This document shows, piece after piece, positions 61,224 to 64,000 of a DNA stretch of 64,000 nucleotides. The notes beneath the pieces were generated by a model. That model saw only the letters and a list, made by a program, of their open reading frames with translations, was not told the origin of the DNA and searched no databases. The stretch is from Novosphingobium hassiacum (lineage in GTDB: Bacteria > Pseudomonadota > Alphaproteobacteria > Sphingomonadales > Sphingomonadaceae): NCBI RefSeq assembly GCF_014196055.1, contig NZ_JACICY010000001.1, positions 572,203 to 636,202 on the forward strand, in the 5' to 3' direction. Made by a program: the position numbers and the translations under genes. Position 1 is the first letter of the stretch. Every line of letters starts with the position of its first letter.

Positions 61224-62039
61224 ATGGTGTCAGTCCCTGACCTCATCGTCGTGCCCGCCCGGTTCGGCTCCTCGCGCCTTCCGGGCAAGCCGCTATTGCC
61301 GATTGCGGGGCGGACGCTGCTCGATCGCGTTGTGGCTATCGCGCGGGCGGCAGCGGTGCAGGCTGGCAACTGCGATGTGCTGGTCGCGACCGACGACGCG
61401 CGGATTGCTGACCATGCGGCATCGCTGGGGGTGGAGGTCGCGATGACCGCGGCCGAACTCGATTCAGGCACGGTCAGGGCCTTCGCGGCGGCTCGGCAAC
61501 GAGAATCTGCCCCGGCGCGGGTGATCAACCTGCAGGGCGATGCGCCGTTCATTCCCGCTGCTATCGTGGCCGGATTGATGGCGACCTTGCGCAAGGGTGG
61601 TGCAGACGTGGCGACGCCGGTATTCCAGCTCGACTGGGCGCGGCTCGACCGGCTGCGAGCGCACAAGCAAACCGCCCCGTTCAGCGGCACGACATGCGTC
61701 AGAGCGTCCGACCGACGCGCGCTGTGGTTTTCCAAATCGATCCTGCCCGCCATGCGCAACGAGGCGCAGCTGCGCGAGCAGCCAATGTCTCCGGTGTGGC
61801 AGCATCTGGGGCTCTACGGCTATACGATGCGCGCGCTCGAATGGTTCGCGGGCGCAGCGCCCGGTGTCTACGAAGCGCTCGAAGGCCTGGAGCAACTCCG
61901 CTTCATCGAGAACGGCTGGCGGGTGGATACTGTCGAAGTCGACGTTCCGGCGCATCTGCTTTCGGGGATCGACACGCCCGAAGACCTTGCCAAGGCGGAC
62001 GAAGCGATTACCCGGTTCGGTGATCCCTATCCTGTCTGA
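61224..62039 (+). CDS. kdsB: CMP-Kdo synthetase
   Basis: 271-residue 3-deoxy-manno-octulosonate cytidylyltransferase: couples Kdo to CMP using CTP. Motifs: VVPARFGSSRLPGKPL at the N-terminus, VATDDARI, NLQGDAPFIP, and GLYGYTMRALEWF in the second half; the C-terminus has EGLEQLRFIENGW and GIDTPEDLAKAD. The activated Kdo is required immediately for transfer, here probably by KpsC-type glycosyltransferase. It is 43 bp downstream of kdsD and 10 bp upstream of the phosphatase gene. Confidence 0.94.
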   Translation: MVSVPDLIVVPARFGSSRLPGKPLLPIAGRTLLDRVVAIARAAAVQAGNCDVLVATDDARIADHAASLGVEVAMTAAELDSGTVRAFAAARQRESAPARVINLQGDAPFIPAAIVAGLMATLRKGGADVATPVFQLDWARLDRLRAHKQTAPFSGTTCVRASDRRALWFSKSILPAMRNEAQLREQPMSPVWQHLGLYGYTMRALEWFAGAAPGVYEALEGLEQLRFIENGWRVDTVEVDVPAHLLSGIDTPEDLAKADEAITRFGDPYPV

Positions 62040-62049
62040 TACCCAACCG

Positions 62050-62664
62050 ATGCCCGATACCGACGCGCTGTTCATCATCGTACGCCACGGCAACACGTTC
62101 GAGGCAGGGGAACCTGCCCGGCGGGTGGGCGCGCGCACCGATCTGGCGCTGACCCTGCGCGGAGCCGAGCAGGCCGAGGCGCTGGGTGCGCATTTTGCGG
62201 CCTTGGGCATGCGGTTCGGCCGGATCCTCGTATCGCCTCTGCAGCGCACCCGGCAGACGGCAGACGCGATCATCGCAGCGCAGGTCGATCGGGTCGTGCC
62301 CGAAAAGGCGGAGTTCCTGCGCGAGATCGACCATGGGCCGGACGAGAATCAGACCGAAGATGTCGTGCTCGCGCGGATCGGTGCTGAGGCGCTGGCAGCC
62401 TGGGACCGGGACGCCACCCCGCCGCCCGATTGGTCGGTCGATGCCGACGCAAGGATTGCCGCTTGGCGCGAGCTGTTCGCAGGCGCGCTGCCGGGCCAGC
62501 CGCCGACGCTGCTGGTTACCAGCAACGGCGCGGCGCGGTTTGCGCTGATGGCCGCCGGAGTTGCGCCAGGCGACGGGCTCAAGCTTGCGACCGGGAGCTA
62601 TGGCGTGGTCCACAAGGCGGCGGACGGGACGTTTGCGGTGGCGCAGTGGAGCATTCGACCGTGA
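62050..62664 (+). CDS. Histidine phosphatase (phosphoglycerate mutase-like)
   Basis: 204-residue histidine-phosphatase fold. The catalytic VRHGNT motif is near the N-terminus, with VSPLQRTRQTADAII and REIDHGPDENQTEDVV, and the second His region appears less standard (VTSNGAARFALMAAG). It lies between kdsB and kpsC, overlapping kpsC by GTGA. A Kdo-8-phosphate phosphatase (KdsC) is absent from this cluster; this protein is a candidate to fill the gap, although KdsC is of the unrelated HAD fold. Inferred, not shown. Confidence 0.8.
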   Translation: MPDTDALFIIVRHGNTFEAGEPARRVGARTDLALTLRGAEQAEALGAHFAALGMRFGRILVSPLQRTRQTADAIIAAQVDRVVPEKAEFLREIDHGPDENQTEDVVLARIGAEALAAWDRDATPPPDWSVDADARIAAWRELFAGALPGQPPTLLVTSNGAARFALMAAGVAPGDGLKLATGSYGVVHKAADGTFAVAQWSIRP

Positions 62665-64000
62665 GCGCCCTGCCCCTCCTGCTTCGCGCGCCGCCATTCC
62701 CGCAGGCGTCGGCAGTCGTGGCCGAGCCTTCCGCCACGCCCGTAGCATTGCCCGCCAATGCGCTCGATATGCTCAGCGATGCGCGCGTGGGCGGAGCGTT
62801 CTGGGCGGATGGCGCGCATGACCCCTGGACCGCGCTTGCAACCGCCACGCGTCTCGCCGCGCATGGCGACGACGAACAGGTCGCGATCGCGGCGATCCTC
62901 GGGCTGCCAGTCGAGGTCCTTTCGAGCGGCAGATATGGGCATCCCGGCGATAAGCCGGAGACCCTGCGCGAGCGGGCCAGGCAGGCCCTTGCGGATATCC
63001 GATACATCGACCCGTTTACCGGTGCGTCGGCCACGTTCGCGACGACAGTTGCCCTGCTTGCGCAATGGCGGCGCGAGATTGAGGCCAACCGCGCGGTCAG
63101 CGTCGCCAGTGGCATGGCGTGGTGGAAGCGCGACGAAATCCGGCGGTTCCTGTGGGTGCCAGGTCGCAAGCTGCCGATCGTCTCGCGCGCGACGGCGGCG
63201 CTGAAAGTCGCACGCAAGCACGGCGGCGCGGTGGCGATCTGGCCATCGCGGGTTTCGCCCGAATTGATCGCCAAGGCGCGCGAACAGGGCACCGGGCTGG
63301 TTCGCGTCGAGGACGGCTTCGTTCGCTCTGTGGGCCTTGGCAGCAATCTCGTGCCGCCCTCGTCGGTGGTGGTGGACGCGCGCGGCATCCACTTCGATCC
63401 GTCTGCGCCCAGCGACCTGGAGCACATCCTTGCGACCACAGGTTTCTCACCGGACTTGACCAAGCGCGCAGCAACTTTGCGCGAGACGATCGTCTCGGCC
63501 GGAATCAGCAAGTATTCAGCCGGTGGAGGATCGCCCGTCCCGCAGCGCGCGGAGGGACGCCGACTGGTGCTGGTGCCCGCGCAAGTCGAGGACGACATGT
63601 CCGTACTTGCAGGCGGCGGCGGACTTCATTCCAATCTCGAACTGCTAAAGCGGGTCCGCGCGCTCGAACCCGAGGCCGAGATCTGGTTTCGGCCCCACCC
63701 CGATGTCGATGCCGGGCATCGCAAAGGTGCGGTTCCGGACGCCGACGCGCTGCAGTTCGCCGACCGGATCGTACGCGGCGGCGGGATGGCGGCGCTGCTC
63801 AATGTCGTCGATGCGGTCCATTGCAACACCTCGTTGACCGGGTTCGAGGCACTCATGCGGGGCCGTGACGTGACCTGCCATGGCACGCCGTTCTACGCCG
63901 GCTGGGGCCTCACCCGCGATCTGGGCGCAGTGCCCGATCGGCGCGGCCGCAAGTTGACGCTCGATGAACTGGTGGCGGGTGTGCTGATCCTCTATCCGCG
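62661..64000 (+). CDS. kpsC: Capsule beta-Kdo transferase KpsC (3' end beyond window)
   Basis: 446 codons from a GTG at 62661 that overlaps the phosphatase stop, continuing past the window end. Motifs fit KpsC/LipA, the retaining beta-Kdo transferase that builds the poly-Kdo linker on phosphatidylglycerol for group-2-type capsules: VEDGFVRSVGLGSN, VPAQVEDDMSV, FRPHPDVDAGH, HCNTSLTGFEALMRG and GTPFYAGWGLTRDLGA. KpsC normally has two related glycosyltransferase halves; the visible part covers about one and begins the second. Its position after kdsD-kdsB explains the local Kdo supply. Confidence 0.88.
   Translation, partial: MSALPLLLRAPPFPQASAVVAEPSATPVALPANALDMLSDARVGGAFWADGAHDPWTALATATRLAAHGDDEQVAIAAILGLPVEVLSSGRYGHPGDKPETLRERARQALADIRYIDPFTGASATFATTVALLAQWRREIEANRAVSVASGMAWWKRDEIRRFLWVPGRKLPIVSRATAALKVARKHGGAVAIWPSRVSPELIAKAREQGTGLVRVEDGFVRSVGLGSNLVPPSSVVVDARGIHFDPSAPSDLEHILATTGFSPDLTKRAATLRETIVSAGISKYSAGGGSPVPQRAEGRRLVLVPAQVEDDMSVLAGGGGLHSNLELLKRVRALEPEAEIWFRPHPDVDAGHRKGAVPDADALQFADRIVRGGGMAALLNVVDAVHCNTSLTGFEALMRGRDVTCHGTPFYAGWGLTRDLGAVPDRRGRKLTLDELVAGVLILYP

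Noticed and set aside
1..64000. CRISPR arrays, tRNA or rRNA genes
   Set aside because: No regularly spaced repeats and no cloverleaf-like or rRNA-like sequence was noticed on reading; a dedicated covariance search was not possible.

Overview
The window looks like a chromosomal piece of an alphaproteobacterial sphingomonad (Novosphingobium/Sphingobium/Sphingomonas-like). The evidence is GC-rich coding sequence, several outer-membrane TonB-dependent receptors of the sphingomonad type, DUF6152/DUF6644 proteins, and dense mono- and aromatic-catabolic operons with MarR, AraC and LysR regulators. No rRNA, tRNA or CRISPR array was seen. All assignments are from reading the sequence; no database search was run.

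Layout. 1-2.8 kb: ring-cleaving gentisate-type dioxygenase (-, cut by the window edge), divergent from a nitrilase and a flavin-reductase-like protein. 2.8-8.6 kb: a serine-beta-lactamase-fold exported protein that has lost its catalytic residues, and a membrane-anchored winged-helix regulator. These are divergent from three exported proteins (DUF6152, an unknown, a Tat-exported propeller). 8.6-21.4 kb: arylpyruvate:ferredoxin oxidoreductase iorAB, two overlapping marR genes, and a tightly overlapped run (acyl-CoA ligase, Cys-less thiolase, zinc-ribbon/OB-SDR fusion, cyclase-family hydrolase) followed by an APC permease and an aldehyde dehydrogenase. 21.4-26.6 kb: EamA exporter, FAD amine/amino-acid oxidase, RidA and an ornithine-cyclodeaminase-like protein, divergent from an AraC regulator. 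Together these could turn an amine or amino acid into a 2-oxo acid for IorAB.

26.6-32 kb: a TonB receptor with two DUF6644 membrane proteins, divergent from a lipoprotein cytochrome c, a HupE/UreJ permease and a membrane-anchor protein; a metal-related uptake locus is plausible. 32-35.7 kb: PepSY membrane protein plus TonB receptor. 36-47.3 kb: a ten-gene minus-strand catabolic operon (aldehyde dehydrogenase, seven-Asp-box propeller, VOC protein, Amino_synth-family protein, alpha/beta hydrolase, ThDP enzyme, SDR, cytochrome b561, semialdehyde dehydrogenase, carboxymuconolactone decarboxylase), divergent from a hydratase and a second SDR. 47.3-56.3 kb: MFS transporter, omega-transaminase, LysR regulator and two more TonB receptors, one a close paralogue of the receptor at 32-34 kb.

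56.3-58.1 kb is a decayed junction: a frameshifted sugar-permease pseudogene, an orphan formylglycine-generating enzyme and an IS5-type transposase remnant. Beyond it, with a change of base composition, lies a capsule locus: 2-oxoglutarate oxygenase, kdsA, and divergent kdsD-kdsB-histidine phosphatase-kpsC (cut by the window end). This supplies CMP-Kdo, probably for a KpsC-type capsule linker.

The strongest candidates for something undescribed are: (i) the dead beta-lactamase-fold protein paired with a ToxR-like membrane regulator; (ii) the Cys/His-less thiolase next to a zinc-ribbon-pseudo-SDR fusion, which looks like an aldolase complex rather than a thiolase; (iii) the oxidase/RidA/IorAB/ligase route as a whole.
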